Notes: a model not told the origin generated them from the letters alone. DNA of 64,000 bases from Spirochaetales bacterium (GCA_018399255.1 JAGYPA010000008.1:31777-95776); one strand, 5' to 3'. Positions 7,612-17,244 are shown, numbered from the stretch's first letter. A program made the numbers and translations.

Positions 7612-9606
7612 TCATTTCTTCTTTCCACCCGGATTCTTTCCACCCGGATTCTTTCCACCCGGATTCTTTCCACCCGGGCTGTCATCCTTCTGAATTTTAT
7701 CAATAAGCTCTTTAAACCGATCCGAAATATATTGTCTTTTGATCTTCAGCGTCTGGGTCAGCTCCTTGCCTATCGAAAAATCATTCTTCACCGAAAGTAT
7801 CCTGGATATCTTCTCGAAAGGACGAAAGCCCTCTTCTTTCGAGAGCAGCTCGTTCACTTCCTTGATGAGTATTTCCGTAATCTTGTCGTGTTCGATGGAA
7901 AATCGTCCATCCGTCCGGATTTCAACCGGCGCAATTTTCAGTTCCTGGGCAAGCTGCATCAGACGGTCCTCGTTAACTGCCACTATGGCAGACAGCTGCT
8001 TCATATCCTGCCCCATAACGACAACATGGTCGATATACTGACTGGCTTTCACCCGTTCCTCTATGGGCTCCGGTTCGACATTCTCTCCACCCATGAGCAC
8101 TATGGTATCTTTAATCCGCCCCACAATGATGATTTCCCCATTTTCAGAACGTATAGCCAGATCTCCGGTATTCAGCCAGCCGTCCTTATCGAGAACAGCC
8201 GCGGTTGCTTCAGGATTTTTATAGTAGCCGGGCATAACCTGAGGACCGCGGACAAAGAGAATTCCTTTTTCCCCTATCGCCGTCTCGCGGCCGTCCTCCC
8301 TGCGGAGAACCACTTCGGTGTTATCGAAAGGAATTCCAGTGGTGCCGAAGGTATTACGGCTGAATCTCCGGGAGAGGATTCCCGGAGCGCACTCAGTCAT
8401 TCCATAGGCATTTACCAGCGGAATACCTATGGAATTGAATATTTCATCAAGATATTTGGGAAGCGTTCCGGCTGCCGATGTGGCTCCTCTCAGTCTGCCG
8501 CCCACCTTTTCCCGAAAAGGCCTGAAAAGCTTATAAGCCAGCAGGTGTCCGGGAAAGAGGACTATCATCCGCAGCAGATGAGCAATCCACATAAAGGCCT
8601 TACGGAGAAAAAACCGTTTTTTCAGGCGGATATAGCACCCATAAATGTACTGATTGGAAGAGAGGTACATCTGGTTTACTTTAATGAAAAGAAAAATAAG
8701 GTACCGCTTCGCAGCCGGCATCTCGCTTATGGCCTTGATCATTTTCTGGTAGATCGATTCCCATATGCGCGGTACGGATATGAGAATCTGCGGCCGCTGA
8801 GACACCAGATCCGATGCAAACTTTCCGGCTGAAGAGTAGACAAAGGTCAGTCCGGAGAGCAGTCCGCAGTATTCAAAGGCCCGCTCATAGACATGCCAGG
8901 AGGGCAGCATGATAACGGTCGTTTCCCCCTTTTCGGGACTTATTTCCAGTCGGGGAGTGTTTGCCGTCACATTCTGCAGAAAATTGGCATGCGTGAGCAT
9001 GACCCCTTTGGGATTGCCGGTTGTTCCGGATGTATAAACTATAGTTACGAGATCCTGAAAATCAATTTTCTCCATAAGCTGCTCGACAAGGTCGGGCTGT
9101 CCGGCAAATTCCTTCTCTCCAGCTGCCTCAAGATCATCATAAAAAACAACTTTCTTTTGCAGTTCTTCGGGAATTCTCTCCATGTCTGACTTGTCAACAA
9201 TGAAAATCCTGCGGCAGGCTGCCCAGTCCTCATCCGAGAATACCGGCAGCAGAGAGCGCAGCAGATTGACATTTTCGAGAATCAGGTGGGCTGAATCGGA
9301 GTGACGGACGATAAAGGCAACTTCCTTGGGAGTCGTATCGGAGCCTCGAGGGACGGAAACAGTCCCAAGCGCCATCAGGGCGAAATCAGTGGTAATCCAC
9401 TCGAAACGGTTATTGACAAAAAATCCTACGTGATCTTCCTTTTTCAGTCCATAAGTCTGAAAACCTGCCGTGAGAATACGGATATATCGGGTAAAATCTG
9501 CATAGGTTTTATCTTCGAACTTATTGCTGCCGATGCGGGATCGATAGGAAACTCGATCAGGATATAAGGAAGCGGTTAAAAAGGGAATCTCGACAATACT
9601 CTTCAT
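7612..9606 (-). CDS. Long-chain fatty acyl-CoA synthetase (AMP-forming)
   Basis: A member of the ANL adenylating family that activates fatty acids to acyl-CoA through an acyl-AMP intermediate. Motifs: P-loop-like YTSGTTGNPKG at residues 191-201, NAYGMTE in the middle, and NTGDLAIRSENGEIIIVGRIKD before the C-terminal domain. The 664-residue length and the insert of hydrophobic and basic residues after VNQMYLSSNQ match bacterial FACS/LCS-type proteins. The last codons are an in-frame 15-bp tandem repeat coding for (PGGKN) ending PGGKKK, a tail that is absent from the family and so a late addition. It is flanked by convergent LemA. Confidence 0.9.
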   Translation of the reverse strand: MKSIVEIPFLTASLYPDRVSYRSRIGSNKFEDKTYADFTRYIRILTAGFQTYGLKKEDHVGFFVNNRFEWITTDFALMALGTVSVPRGSDTTPKEVAFIVRHSDSAHLILENVNLLRSLLPVFSDEDWAACRRIFIVDKSDMERIPEELQKKVVFYDDLEAAGEKEFAGQPDLVEQLMEKIDFQDLVTIVYTSGTTGNPKGVMLTHANFLQNVTANTPRLEISPEKGETTVIMLPSWHVYERAFEYCGLLSGLTFVYSSAGKFASDLVSQRPQILISVPRIWESIYQKMIKAISEMPAAKRYLIFLFIKVNQMYLSSNQYIYGCYIRLKKRFFLRKAFMWIAHLLRMIVLFPGHLLAYKLFRPFREKVGGRLRGATSAAGTLPKYLDEIFNSIGIPLVNAYGMTECAPGILSRRFSRNTFGTTGIPFDNTEVVLRREDGRETAIGEKGILFVRGPQVMPGYYKNPEATAAVLDKDGWLNTGDLAIRSENGEIIIVGRIKDTIVLMGGENVEPEPIEERVKASQYIDHVVVMGQDMKQLSAIVAVNEDRLMQLAQELKIAPVEIRTDGRFSIEHDKITEILIKEVNELLSKEEGFRPFEKISRILSVKNDFSIGKELTQTLKIKRQYISDRFKELIDKIQKDDSPGGKNPGGKNPGGKNPGGKKK
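7619..7679. repeat. 15-bp coding tandem repeat (PGGKN tail)
   Basis: About four copies of a unit close to TTTCCACCCGGATTC form the 3' end of the acyl-CoA synthetase gene. The unit is exactly five codons, so copy changes lengthen or shorten the protein tail without a frameshift. Confidence 0.85.
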
Positions 9607-9685
9607 ATATTCCCCCCCCTGAATGATGGATACCTCAAGGATAGCACAACTTCAGGATGAAATCATCAGGGCGGGGCTCTTTATT

Positions 9686-9703
9686 AGGACAACCGCATGA
9701 AAG
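9686..9703 (+). repeat. IS terminal inverted repeat, transposase-3' end
   Basis: Reads TAGGACAACCGCATGAAA. It is complementary to the other terminus with a single T/C difference. Confidence 0.85.
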
Positions 9704-9889
9704 TCGGCAGCTGGTCAGGAATGGTCTTTGGAGGCTGCTTCGCCTGAACAAAAATCAAGAAGTTATGAAGAATTGATGAAAAAGCAGGCATATACATCAG
9801 TTTGGGGGATTTGTGGTGCGGCTTTGGTGAGACCTATCCCTGGGGGAAGTCTCAGAGGCATTTTACAGTCAGAGTAAGCAGATGAATTG

Positions 9890-11224
9890 TTATTTCATCA
9901 GCACTGAGTCAAGTGCTTTCTTCAAACTCCGATCATCGCATAAGGATAAGAGCCTCCTCATGGAGCCTTCGTAATCCGCTATGAAATCGATAGTAATCAT
10001 ATTCAGGCTGGTGTTCTTCTTCTCGAAAGGCTGGAGTAGCTTGAATAGGGAAAGAGCCATTTTCTTCATCAAGGTAAGATTCCCACTGGCATTTCGATTG
10101 ACCGTCTGGTTCTCATCATCCTTCATGTTTACATCAAGGTGCCAATGCAATTTATTTTCGATTTCCCAATGCCTGCGTATGGCTGTTCCGCAATCATAAA
10201 CATCAGTAAGATTGGTGGCATAGTACCGTATTTCCGTGCTCGCTTCTCCCTTTTCAGTGCAGGGGGTTACCGTCTTTCTATACAGTACTACCGCTTTTAT
10301 CCCCTTCCAGTCAGAAAACACAGAACCCTTGTTCTTAGTAACTCTGGCAATGAAAAACTCTCGTTTCTCAAAGTTGCCATGGGCCTTTTCTGTGGTTACA
10401 TACATCCGATCAGGTTTCTCTTCGCAGGATTTCAGATACGCATCGGTGAAAAACGCTTTTGCCTCTTCGTTGAGAAACTGCTGGTTCCCTTTGAGCCCTC
10501 CAAGAAAATAGCCACGCTTTTCCACAATAATGTGTACCGTTTCCTTCTGCATATGCAATGCATCGAAGGTTACCAAGACCCCGTTAAGGTTGAGCTGCTT
10601 AAGCACCTCCTGGGCTACCGGTATCTCGTTTGTCTTCGTGTCTATCTGCCGGCTGATTAAACAGAGCGCTTCATTGACATCATAGACATGCAGGGTCTGC
10701 ACATTCCGAATCTCTTCACTCGTGCCGTACTTCCTTCCGGTCCCGCGTGCTTCCTTACCGTCTACACAAAAATGCGGCAAATTCGGCTCTTGTATCCCAA
10801 AATTTTTCCTCACCGTGCCAAATGATTCGACGAGATACCCTACTGTGGCCTGTTCAAGCTGTGAGAGGTCGATGATCGAGAAGACCCGCATGATCGTATC
10901 CTCTGAAGGAATTCCCTGTTTCAGCTCCACATACTCCTTGAGAAAATCTTCTCTCTTTTTGCAGAATCTCTGTATCGCGGCTATCGTCCTCATCCCTCCC
11001 ATGATCCCAAAGAACACCATCACGATGATTTCGCTCATCGGATATTTTACCTTCCCCTTTACCCGCGGATCATCTATGCCGATAGTCACAATTTTCAAAA
11101 AGGTATGCAGTGCTTTCTTATTCTTTTTACTCCCGTCAAACAGCTCGCTTAATTCAATCCCAAGTTTCCCAATCTCAGCAAAAAATGACCCTGCCTTTTC
11201 TTGATCTTCCATTATATCTCCCAC
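9890..11224 (-). CDS. ISAs1 family transposase
   Basis: A DDE transposase of the ISAs1 (H-repeat-associated protein) family, 444 residues and apparently intact. Recognisable parts: the N-terminal region DDPRVKGKVKYPMSEIIVMVFFG, the first acidic residue in HFCVDGKEARGTG, the second in VTFDALHMQKET with the following GGLKGNQ, and the catalytic Glu region RRHWEIENKLHWHLDV. The start is preceded by, and overlaps by 13 bases, the stop of the accessory ORF, so coupling or reinitiation is likely. About 70 residues precede the conserved domain, more than in small ISAs1 members. Confidence 0.93.
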   Translation of the reverse strand: MGDIMEDQEKAGSFFAEIGKLGIELSELFDGSKKNKKALHTFLKIVTIGIDDPRVKGKVKYPMSEIIVMVFFGIMGGMRTIAAIQRFCKKREDFLKEYVELKQGIPSEDTIMRVFSIIDLSQLEQATVGYLVESFGTVRKNFGIQEPNLPHFCVDGKEARGTGRKYGTSEEIRNVQTLHVYDVNEALCLISRQIDTKTNEIPVAQEVLKQLNLNGVLVTFDALHMQKETVHIIVEKRGYFLGGLKGNQQFLNEEAKAFFTDAYLKSCEEKPDRMYVTTEKAHGNFEKREFFIARVTKNKGSVFSDWKGIKAVVLYRKTVTPCTEKGEASTEIRYYATNLTDVYDCGTAIRRHWEIENKLHWHLDVNMKDDENQTVNRNASGNLTLMKKMALSLFKLLQPFEKKNTSLNMITIDFIADYEGSMRRLLSLCDDRSLKKALDSVLMK

Positions 11225-11823
11225 GTAATTTCATATTTTTTGGCAATTTCAACGGCTTCCTGGGACCGTTCACTGTGCATCCAGCGACCATTGACCTCTA
11301 CCCGATACAATCGTGCGGCAGTCTCGATGACCGGCTGAACCTCTTTGCCAAATCTACTTTCCATCGTGTCTCTCAACATCGGCTGCATACGGCTTATTAC
11401 CGTATCTTCACCTCGATCAGGCAAGGTTAGTCCGGGATAGCGCAGGCTCAGCCAGTCATAGGAATACCACCAATTTCCGCTCGGGCCATACTGGTAGCGC
11501 AATAACCCCTGTACAAAGAGTTCATCAGCACTCTGAGCATGAGTTATCTTTAAATATGCTGTGTATTGGTAGAAGAGTTGATAGAGCAGGCAGCTCAATC
11601 CATACCGGAGGACCCGGACTGTCCCTTTAACCTTTGGCTGAGATTTTACTAAACCACGGGATTTATAAATCGTACCGATATACTCATCAACGATACGTTT
11701 AACCGTATTCGTTCCCGGAACACGTTCAGAATGACCTTTGTACAGACGATACGTTTCGTCATTCACTTTGTTCACATAGAACCCCTTCTTCTTATGGGTC
11801 ATGACCCAATCTGGATATGCCAT
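11212..11823 (-). CDS. Accessory ORF of the ISAs1-like element
   Basis: 203 residues with no catalytic motif that I recognise. The N-terminus (MAYPDWVMTHKKKGFYVNK...TYRLYKGHSERVPG) resembles the N-terminal DNA-binding or fold module at the front of other large DDE transposases. The C-terminus (WMHSERSQEAVEIAKKYEI) is charged. It lies inside the terminal repeats, directly upstream of and overlapping the transposase, so it is part of the element. A DNA-binding or regulatory partner of the transposase is my inference. A detached N-terminal transposase domain is the other possibility. Confidence 0.6.
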   Translation of the reverse strand: MAYPDWVMTHKKKGFYVNKVNDETYRLYKGHSERVPGTNTVKRIVDEYIGTIYKSRGLVKSQPKVKGTVRVLRYGLSCLLYQLFYQYTAYLKITHAQSADELFVQGLLRYQYGPSGNWWYSYDWLSLRYPGLTLPDRGEDTVISRMQPMLRDTMESRFGKEVQPVIETAARLYRVEVNGRWMHSERSQEAVEIAKKYEITWEI

Positions 11824-11947
11824 AGCTGCTCCGTGTTACATTCTATGTAATACATCTTACCATAACAGCCCTCTGACTGCAAGTTTTTTTTAACTTTCAG
11901 TCAGTGTTTGAAATCTCATCTTTTTTTTGTGAAATTATTTAGGGTCG

Positions 11948-11965
11948 TTTCGTGCGGTTGTCCTA
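11948..11965 (-). repeat. IS terminal inverted repeat, ORF-5' end
   Basis: TTTCGTGCGGTTGTCCTA on the plus strand, the inverted partner of the repeat at 9686-9703. Just beyond it (11985-12012) is a scrambled fragment of the composite hairpin repeat (GGCTCTGGCAAAAAG then AAATTGCCTC). Confidence 0.85.
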
Positions 11966-12009
11966 GGGCAGGAACAGTTCTGCGATGGCTCTGGCAAAAA
12001 GAAATTGCC

Positions 12010-13160
12010 TCACTGCTTTATAAAGAGTTCCTGCGGAAAATCGATCAAGCCGCAGCCGCTTCCGGTACCAGGAAACGGTTCACTGCATTCAAATCCATAG
12101 GTATCCAGCCATATTCCAGGCATAAAGTGGATGGTCATCCCCGGCTTCAGCAGGGTTTTGTCTCCCGACCGCAGGCTTACCGTATGCTCGCCCCAGTCGG
12201 GCACATAGTTGCTTTCCAAAGGAATAGCCTGCTCTTCCGGGAGGGCTTCTCAACCCCGGTCCTCGCAAGGTAGGCTTCCCAATGCGCTTCGGCCCTTCTG
12301 CTGCCATGCCCGGGCCTGATGGCAGACAGCGTTTTCTGCAGTCCATTTACCACCACATCGGCCGTCCGGCGCAGATCGTCCGGGACTCCTGATATAGAGG
12401 CCCGTAGAGGGGGGCATGATAGTGATGGCGGGCGGCCCCGGAGTTCCAGGAGGACCACATCATTCTTCTGGTATCTGCGATCGGACCGTAGGTCAGATGG
12501 GCTGAAGATGTCCGCTCAGCACTCGGCATAATGGGAAAATCGCAGGTGCGCTGCCGCCGTAAGTCTCGGTACCTGATCTGCTGGGCCGATACCCGCCGCT
12601 GCCTCTTTTTCCCAGACCCCTTCAATCACTTCATGGCAACGGTCATGGCAGCCTCGGCGTTATTCTGGCGCCTGACGGATCAGCGCAATTTCCTGCGGTA
12701 AGCTTATGGTTTTAATCCAGTTTACCAGGCTGTCGGAATCCGCCGCCCGCCGTGGGGCAGCTCTTTCTGCAGCGTCAGGAGCATCTTTGCATTTCGAACC
12801 AGTAGCCGTCCATCTCTACCTGAGCCGCTCGCCCTTCTGCATCAGTCCGGCGACAAATTTGTATCGTGTGCATGTAGCGGGACTGTACGTACTCATCCTT
12901 GTAGCCGCAATATGACCCTCCGGCAGCCAGGTGAGCATGCGGGCAGCGTTGAATCCTCGCATGCGCCCGAACCAGACTTCTCTGATAGGGATCGGTCAGG
13001 GAAATTATGATCCCCGGTGCACGTAGAAAGACCAGCCGTCAAACCCCGTCAGGTAGTTCATATTTGCCGGATCCATCACCAGCAGCACTTCCATACCCTT
13101 TGCAGGATCCATACGTTCCTTTACCAGTTTCATCCTTCTTCATACTCCTTCGCAACGGAA
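12010..13160 (-). pseudogene. Decayed second copy of ectoine hydrolase (doeA/eutD-like)
   Basis: No frame is open, but pieces in different frames align along the intact M24 protein encoded at 15243-16415. Near 13050-13090 lies DPANMNYLTGFDGWSFYVH, against PANMNYLTGYDGWSFYVH in the intact copy. Near 12140-12210 lies VPDWGEHTVSLRSGDKTLLK, against PPDWGEHTISIRPGDLTVLE. The C-terminus IDFPQELFIKQ stops at 12010. Several frameshifts and internal stops separate them. The reading direction and position after eutC match the usual eutC-eutD order, so this may be the original copy and the intact gene the later one. Confidence 0.78.
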
Positions 13161-13215
13161 AGCAATGCATTATTCATAGCAGCCATCCTGCCCTCTTCCT
13201 GGTCAGTAATGATCA

Positions 13216-14200
13216 TCAGCGCTTAATGCGCAGACCGATCCCTTCGCAGCGGCAGTTCTGTAGGCAGCAACCGCCATCATGGTATCCTGCACGCCCACCC
13301 CGGTAGATCGTAGACTGTAATTCGTTCGGCGCCGGTCCTTCCCGGCCTGGTTTTCAGAATCAGCTCACCAGCTCTGTCACCGATGAATCGAAATGCGAGA
13401 ACCCCGGCCCGAGTCCTCCGCGCAGTTCGCCGAGGCGGAAGCACTGCGACTTGAAATCGCAGGCGAGCAGATCCTGCCGAACCCAGAACCCGGGCAAGTT
13501 CCTGCTTATCCTCGGCATCAAGCCTTCCCATGGAGGTGATATGGAGTCCCGGATGGAGCCACTGGTTTGAGATAGCCCTGACGGGCTGGGAGTGGTGGTT
13601 ACCACAATGTTGCTTCCCGTACAACTTTTTCGCAGTTCTCGACCCATTCAACGATTACCCCAGTCGGGCTTCCATTTCGGCTGCATACGCTTTTCCCGTT
13701 CCGGAGGATCGAGACTGAACATGTGAGGATTTTTTGAACGGGCGCACGAGATAGAGCGCTTTCATCTGGCGGCCTGCACCCGCAGCCGACAACCCCTACC
13801 GTTTCAACATCCTCAAGGGGCGGTACTTAGCGCAATTGCCCCGCAGCAGCGGTCCGCACCTGAGTCAGATACCCGTTATCCAGCAGCACCCCCTGTAGAA
13901 AGCCGGTCTCGGCACTGATAACAAGCATCTGCCGCTCTGGGAAGGCAGTCCCCTATCAGGATTCTGGTAAATCCGGAAGCTATTTTTACGGCCATGCTCG
14001 GCAGGCCTTTGATAAAGGCACTCTTGATGTCCACTTCACCGTTCAGCCCGGAACCGGCAGCATCATGATCGGGGAACTGCGGCATTGCCCCGGCTAAGCT
14101 CGGTAAACTCTCTTCGATCCGGGCTATAACCCCCAGATCAAGTTTCATCATCCTCTTCGTCTATTCTCGCTGAAAGAATGATAATATCATCGAGCTCCAT
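13216..14200 (-). pseudogene. Decayed ornithine cyclodeaminase-like gene (eutC-like)
   Basis: Fragments in shifting frames spell an ornithine cyclodeaminase/mu-crystallin protein. Near 14010-14050 lies GEVDIKSAFIKGLPSMAVKI (substrate-side region). Around 13590 is NIVVTTTPS (dinucleotide-domain end), followed by WLHPGLHITSMG, DLLACDFKSQCFRLGELRGG, ILKTRPGRTGAERITVYDL and a GIGLRIKR-like end at 13216. Many frameshifts are present, so it is inactive. An AGGAG before the ATG at 14200 survives. It follows eutB by about 20 bases, the eutB-eutC order of known ectoine-utilisation operons. EutC is used for hydroxyectoine processing, so its loss may narrow the substrate range (inference). Confidence 0.78.
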
Positions 14201-14221
14201 TTCGTTTCTCCTCTTCTGCAA

Positions 14222-15232
14222 TTACTCAGGTACCGCTGTACGTCCAATATTGTGTCCGGTTACCGGCATGGCGACCTGCTTCCCCGCCACATCCGCCTTG
14301 CCCGCCAGCACGGCGCCAAGGGCTGCAGCTGAAGCACCCTCGATAATCAGACCATGGTTGACGAAGGCAAAATAGACCGCCTGTTTCAGGTCATCTTCGG
14401 TTACCAGCACGTGGTCATCAACAAAATCCCGCACCAGCGGCAGGGTATACCGGTTATGCTTGCCGATTCCTCCCAGCAGGGAATCCGCGAGGGTGTCGGA
14501 CTCTTCCAGTTCCACCGGATGTCCGGCCTCAAGGCTCTTCAGCATAACCGGTGAATTTTCTATAGAAATCCCGATTACCCGGATATTCGGATTGATGTTT
14601 CTAGCGGCTATCGCCATTCCCGCCAGCAGTCCGCCTCCGGAGAGCGGAACCAGAAGCACGTCGGTGCCGGGTGCCTGCTCGAAGATTTCCAGGGCAATCG
14701 TTCCCTGACCGGCTATCACATAGGGATCATCAAAGGGGACAACGGGAACATAGCCATGCTCTTCCATCAGCTTAAAATAGCGTTCTTCAGCGGCATCCTG
14801 GGAATCTCCCCATATTTCCGTCTCGGCGCCAAGAGCCCGGATTGCTGCCGCCCGGTATTCCGGCACCCGCTTTGACAGGCAAACAACAGCACGAACGCCC
14901 GCTTTTCCGGCCATATAGGAGACGGCTCTCCCATGATTACCGGTGGAAAAGGTAATGACCCCGCGTTTTTTTTCCTCTTCGGTTAGGGAGAATATGCGGT
15001 TAGCCGCTCCCCTTACCTTGAATGATCCCGTCGGCTGGAGCATCTCGAGCTTCATCAGGATCGATGCGGCTCCCGAGATATCAGCTGCCTGCGCTGAACT
15101 GATCAGCGGTGTTCTCATGACATACGGCTGTATCCGTTTGGCCGCGGCCCGGACATCCTGCAGGCCGGGCATACGTAACCTGCCGCCTGCCTCTGACTGT
15201 GAACCAGCAGATGAGTTCTTGGGCGAATTCAT
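14222..15232 (-). CDS. eutB: Threonine dehydratase-like PLP enzyme, EutB-like
   Basis: A fold-type II PLP enzyme of the serine/threonine dehydratase family, 336 residues. The PLP lysine is in PTGSFKVRGA, the phosphate-binding glycine loop is PLSGGGLLAG, and FSTGNHGRAVSYMA is family typical. A generic threonine dehydratase would fit the sequence. The EutB role, acting on a hydroxyectoine breakdown product together with EutC, comes from context: it sits directly after doeA and before the eutC remnant. The ATG at 15232 lies 10 bases after the doeA stop; no clear Shine-Dalgarno is seen, so coupling is probable. Confidence 0.72.
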   Translation of the reverse strand: MNSPKNSSAGSQSEAGGRLRMPGLQDVRAAAKRIQPYVMRTPLISSAQAADISGAASILMKLEMLQPTGSFKVRGAANRIFSLTEEEKKRGVITFSTGNHGRAVSYMAGKAGVRAVVCLSKRVPEYRAAAIRALGAETEIWGDSQDAAEERYFKLMEEHGYVPVVPFDDPYVIAGQGTIALEIFEQAPGTDVLLVPLSGGGLLAGMAIAARNINPNIRVIGISIENSPVMLKSLEAGHPVELEESDTLADSLLGGIGKHNRYTLPLVRDFVDDHVLVTEDDLKQAVYFAFVNHGLIIEGASAAALGAVLAGKADVAGKQVAMPVTGHNIGRTAVPE

Positions 15233-15242
15233 AGGCCGGGTT

Positions 15243-16415
15243 CTACTTGACAAGATAGGTTTCCAGGGGAAAGTCATAAAAAAGCTCATAGCCGGTTTCT
15301 GTTATATAGATCGATGCATCAATTTCAAAACCAACATCCTCGTACCAGATTCCTGGAATCAGATGCAGCGCCATATTCGGCTCGAGCACCGTCAGATCAC
15401 CGGGCCGAATGCTGATGGTATGCTCACCCCAGTCCGGCGGATAATTGACGCCGATGGAATAGCCGAGCCGCGACTCTTTGACAATCGTCGAGTGGCTGAT
15501 CGCCTTACGCCAGGCTGCTTCCACAGATTCTGCCGTTACCCCGGGTCGGATCATGGCCAGAGTCTCCCTCAGACCGTCGATTACCACTTTTGCCGTATCC
15601 TTCATCAGCTCAGGAGGCTCCTTTCCAAGAAACATGGTCCGCGCTATCGGAGCATGATAATGCTTGTATGCCCCGGCAAGTTCGAGAAGAACCGCCTCAT
15701 CACGGACGAAAGGCTTGTCGGACCAGGTAAGATGAGGTGTTTTCGTCGCTTCACCGGCCATAATCAGGGGAACGATAGCAGGATAATCTCCGCCGAAGTT
15801 CACGGTTCCGGCATATTCCGCCCTGACAATTTCGGCAGCGGCATCACATTCCCGGACTCCCGGCCGGATAGTCCGGTAGGCGGTTTCCATCACCTTGACA
15901 GCAATCTCCCCCGCCCGTTTCATCATTTCGATCTCTGCATCCGATTTGATAACGCGAACCCAGTTAACCAGGGCATTGGCATCCTTGAAACTGGCATTCG
16001 GGAGTCCCTTCTCCAGCTCTACATACGAACGATGGGTAAAATAGAACTGATCCATCTCGACCCCGATGCTCATCCTGTCCCACCCCTGCTGCCGGATAAA
16101 ATCGGTAACAAAATTCATGGGATGCTTGACCAGAGAATGCACATAATCATCGGCATACTGGAGAATGTTTTCAGGCGCCAGGAAGGAGGTGATTTCAGCT
16201 CCATTGGCATCCATGCCGCGCCCGATCCAGACCGGTTCATCTTGCGTAAGAGAAACGAGAACACACTGATGGACATAAAAACTCCATCCGTCGTACCCGG
16301 TAAGATAGTTCATATTGGCAGGATGGCTGATGATCAGAAGGTCAATCCCTTTCTCCTGCATTAACTGTTTTGTCCTGACGACACGCTGCTGATACTCCTC
16401 TTTCTTGAAGACCAT
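15243..16415 (-). CDS. doeA: Ectoine hydrolase (DoeA/EutD), M24 peptidase fold
   Basis: A creatinase/aminopeptidase-P fold enzyme of 390 residues. DoeA opens the ectoine ring to N-acetyl-2,4-diaminobutyrate in the cytoplasm. Features that look specific for this subfamily are PANMNYLTGYDGWSFYVHQ near residue 33, WIGRGMDANGAEIT near 64, and NYPPDWGEHTISIRPGD plus HLIPGIWYEDVGFEI in the last quarter. The classic metal ligands of M24 peptidases look replaced, as in other non-peptidase members. I start at 16415, where AGGAG is 6 bases upstream, rather than at 16436. The gene is placed among a TRAP transporter, eutA, eutB and DABA-processing genes, which supports the assignment. Confidence 0.8.
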   Translation of the reverse strand: MVFKKEEYQQRVVRTKQLMQEKGIDLLIISHPANMNYLTGYDGWSFYVHQCVLVSLTQDEPVWIGRGMDANGAEITSFLAPENILQYADDYVHSLVKHPMNFVTDFIRQQGWDRMSIGVEMDQFYFTHRSYVELEKGLPNASFKDANALVNWVRVIKSDAEIEMMKRAGEIAVKVMETAYRTIRPGVRECDAAAEIVRAEYAGTVNFGGDYPAIVPLIMAGEATKTPHLTWSDKPFVRDEAVLLELAGAYKHYHAPIARTMFLGKEPPELMKDTAKVVIDGLRETLAMIRPGVTAESVEAAWRKAISHSTIVKESRLGYSIGVNYPPDWGEHTISIRPGDLTVLEPNMALHLIPGIWYEDVGFEIDASIYITETGYELFYDFPLETYLVK

Positions 16416-16492
16416 AACCTTCTCCTTGTACTGCAATACGGAATTATTTTACACATGACGGACTGTCGTTACGGCAGCCGGCGTTATCTGAG

Positions 16493-17230
16493 CTACATCT
16501 CCCCGGTGTATCGTTTCTTCACTACCGCGGAGCAGACATAATCGATCATCGTGATGTAATCGAAAACCGGCAGGCCGACAGCATTATTCACCGCCCTGCC
16601 GTACGGGGGCAGGAGGCTGCACTCCAGCAGAATTGCCCCCAATTCGGGATACCGGTTCTTCAGGTGCAGGGCCCGTTCCACAACATCCCTTTCCACTATG
16701 GACGAGTCGAGGAACCCGTTTTCTTCAAACACCGCACTGACAAAATGGTCGCTGTCCTCGAGGCCGATCACGGCCGTGCGGTTCTGAAGATTCTTTGAGA
16801 TGCCGATGCCATTGAAGACTTCTTTGGTGAGAGCGCCCGCATTGGCCGTAATGATCCCGATTTTGCGTTTTCTGCCGATTAGTGATGAGATAAACGGTAT
16901 CTGCATCAGACTCGAAAGAAACAGCGGGATACCAAAGTGCTCGGAGAGCTCCCCCTGATAGGCTGCCAGAAACCCGCAGTCCCCGGTAACAGCCCGGACA
17001 CCCGCCTGCTGCAGCTCAGTTACGGCTTCGGCAAGCAGCGGCAGCAGCTGCGGATCGTGAGCAAACAAGCGCTCCGGCGTCACTCCTTTTACCGGGCAGA
17101 ACCGGACCGGATAGGTATAGGTCGTAGCATTGGCAGTATCGCCCGGAATAAACGGCGCGTAGTTTTCGATGAGCACAATACCTATTGCCTCGCCATAGCT
17201 TACCTGGCCCGGTTTTGCCGTGTAGACCAT
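16493..17230 (-). CDS. eutA: Asp/Glu racemase-superfamily protein, EutA-like
   Basis: 245 residues of the aspartate/glutamate racemase, maleate isomerase and arylmalonate decarboxylase superfamily. The two active-site cysteine regions are TGDCGFLAAYQ and LLECSLLPPYGRAV. The open frame runs much further upstream, but that part lies inside the TRAP permease gene. The ATG at 17230, after AAGGAG and 14 bases past the permease stop, is the sensible start. The EutA role in hydroxyectoine use is inferred from its place between the transporter and doeA. It could be a different hydantoin or Asp racemase-like enzyme. Confidence 0.65.
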   Translation of the reverse strand: MVYTAKPGQVSYGEAIGIVLIENYAPFIPGDTANATTYTYPVRFCPVKGVTPERLFAHDPQLLPLLAEAVTELQQAGVRAVTGDCGFLAAYQGELSEHFGIPLFLSSLMQIPFISSLIGRKRKIGIITANAGALTKEVFNGIGISKNLQNRTAVIGLEDSDHFVSAVFEENGFLDSSIVERDVVERALHLKNRYPELGAILLECSLLPPYGRAVNNAVGLPVFDYITMIDYVCSAVVKKRYTGEM

Positions 17231-17244
17231 CCGCCTCCAGCTCC

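Larger units (their letters stand above)
9686..11965 (-). mobile_element. ISAs1-like insertion sequence, two ORFs, 2.28 kb
   Basis: The element is bounded by 18-base terminal inverted repeats (9686-9703 and 11948-11965) that differ at one position. It carries an ISAs1-family transposase and, upstream and overlapping by 13 bases, a second ORF. Both read leftward. No matching 8-10 bp target duplication is evident at the two borders (left flank GGCTCTTTATT, right flank GGGCAGGAAC). A deletion or recombination at one end after insertion is likely. The right border abuts the degraded end of the ectoine locus. Confidence 0.82.

Noticed and set aside
7732..8832. Long plus-strand open frame opposite the acyl-CoA synthetase
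   Set aside because: It is antisense to a clearly conserved gene, has no homology signature and no ribosome site. Similar antisense frames opposite doeA, eutB, GH9 and the helicase were also dropped.
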